Assembly (NCBI RefSeq): GCF_008692195.1
Contig: NZ_RXOM01000024.1
Span: forward strand, 1 to 54,172
Reading direction: 5' to 3'
DNA length: 54,172 nucleotides
Source of the DNA: Salegentibacter sp. R32
GTDB lineage: Bacteria; Bacteroidota; Bacteroidia; Flavobacteriales; Flavobacteriaceae
Shown: in pieces, positions 54,164-54,172 of the stretch
Numbering within the stretch: position 1 is the first letter of the stretch
How the letters are laid out: the number at the start of each line of letters is the position of its first letter
Program-made: the position numbers and the translations under genes
Notes under the pieces: generated by a model
What the model was told of the DNA's origin: nothing
The model's input: the letters and a program-made list of their open reading frames with translations, nothing else
Databases searched by the model: none

Positions 54164-54172
54164 CTTTGCCTA

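Overview
The window is low-GC chromosomal DNA from a marine or environmental member of the Bacteroidota, most likely the family Flavobacteriaceae. Supporting signs are two SusC/SusD pairs, type II signal peptides with little Shine-Dalgarno sequence, promoters of the Bacteroidota TTG / TAnnTTTG type, and GC-rich palindromes between AT-rich genes. No tRNA, rRNA or CRISPR array was seen. The genus is not resolved.

Layout. 1-112 is the 3' end of an IS1595-like transposase. 316-20,644 is a polysaccharide utilisation locus for rhamnogalacturonan/pectin. Its plus arm holds susC, susD, a PL1 pectate lyase, a GH31 glycosidase, an S1 sulfatase and L-rhamnose mutarotase. Its minus arm holds a sialate-O-acetylesterase-like esterase, a GH2 beta-galactosidase, a double-domain SGNH acetylesterase and a PL11 rhamnogalacturonan lyase. 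The locus ends with a GntR-headed regulator carrying a sugar-sensor domain. Three copies of one imperfect palindrome (316-333, 6639-6656, 19572-19589) each lie exactly 19 bp before a -7 box and probably tie the three transcripts to that regulator.

20,865-28,135 is regulatory and nitrogen-related. It has a ketopantoate reductase/AraC pair, a histidine kinase with a sigma54-dependent response regulator, and, downstream, a compact five-gene operon: glutamate dehydrogenase, a Rnk/GreA-C-like protein, two tandem paralogous small helical proteins and a 33-residue membrane microprotein. This operon is the best candidate here for an undescribed system.

28,403-36,463 holds thiC-thiE-GNAT, a type IV AbiE toxin-antitoxin pair behind a palindrome-controlled promoter that would give a leaderless message, a metallo-beta-lactamase-fold hydrolase divergent from an HxlR regulator, and a decaying module (truncated AhpD-like gene, HxlR regulator, frameshifted MFS transporter).

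36,743-42,307 holds a WG-repeat lipoprotein, a YCF48-like beta-propeller protein, and two GNAT acetyltransferases divergent from a MarR regulator with twin operators.

42,631-53,723 is a compact starch utilisation (sus) locus: susR, susC, susD, susE, a GH13 alpha-amylase lipoprotein and a GH97 alpha-glucosidase, closed by a strong terminator. The window ends in GC-richer intergenic palindromes.

In both polysaccharide loci the logic is the same: a surface lipoprotein cuts the polymer, SusC/D imports oligosaccharides, and periplasmic enzymes finish the job under a locus-encoded sensor.
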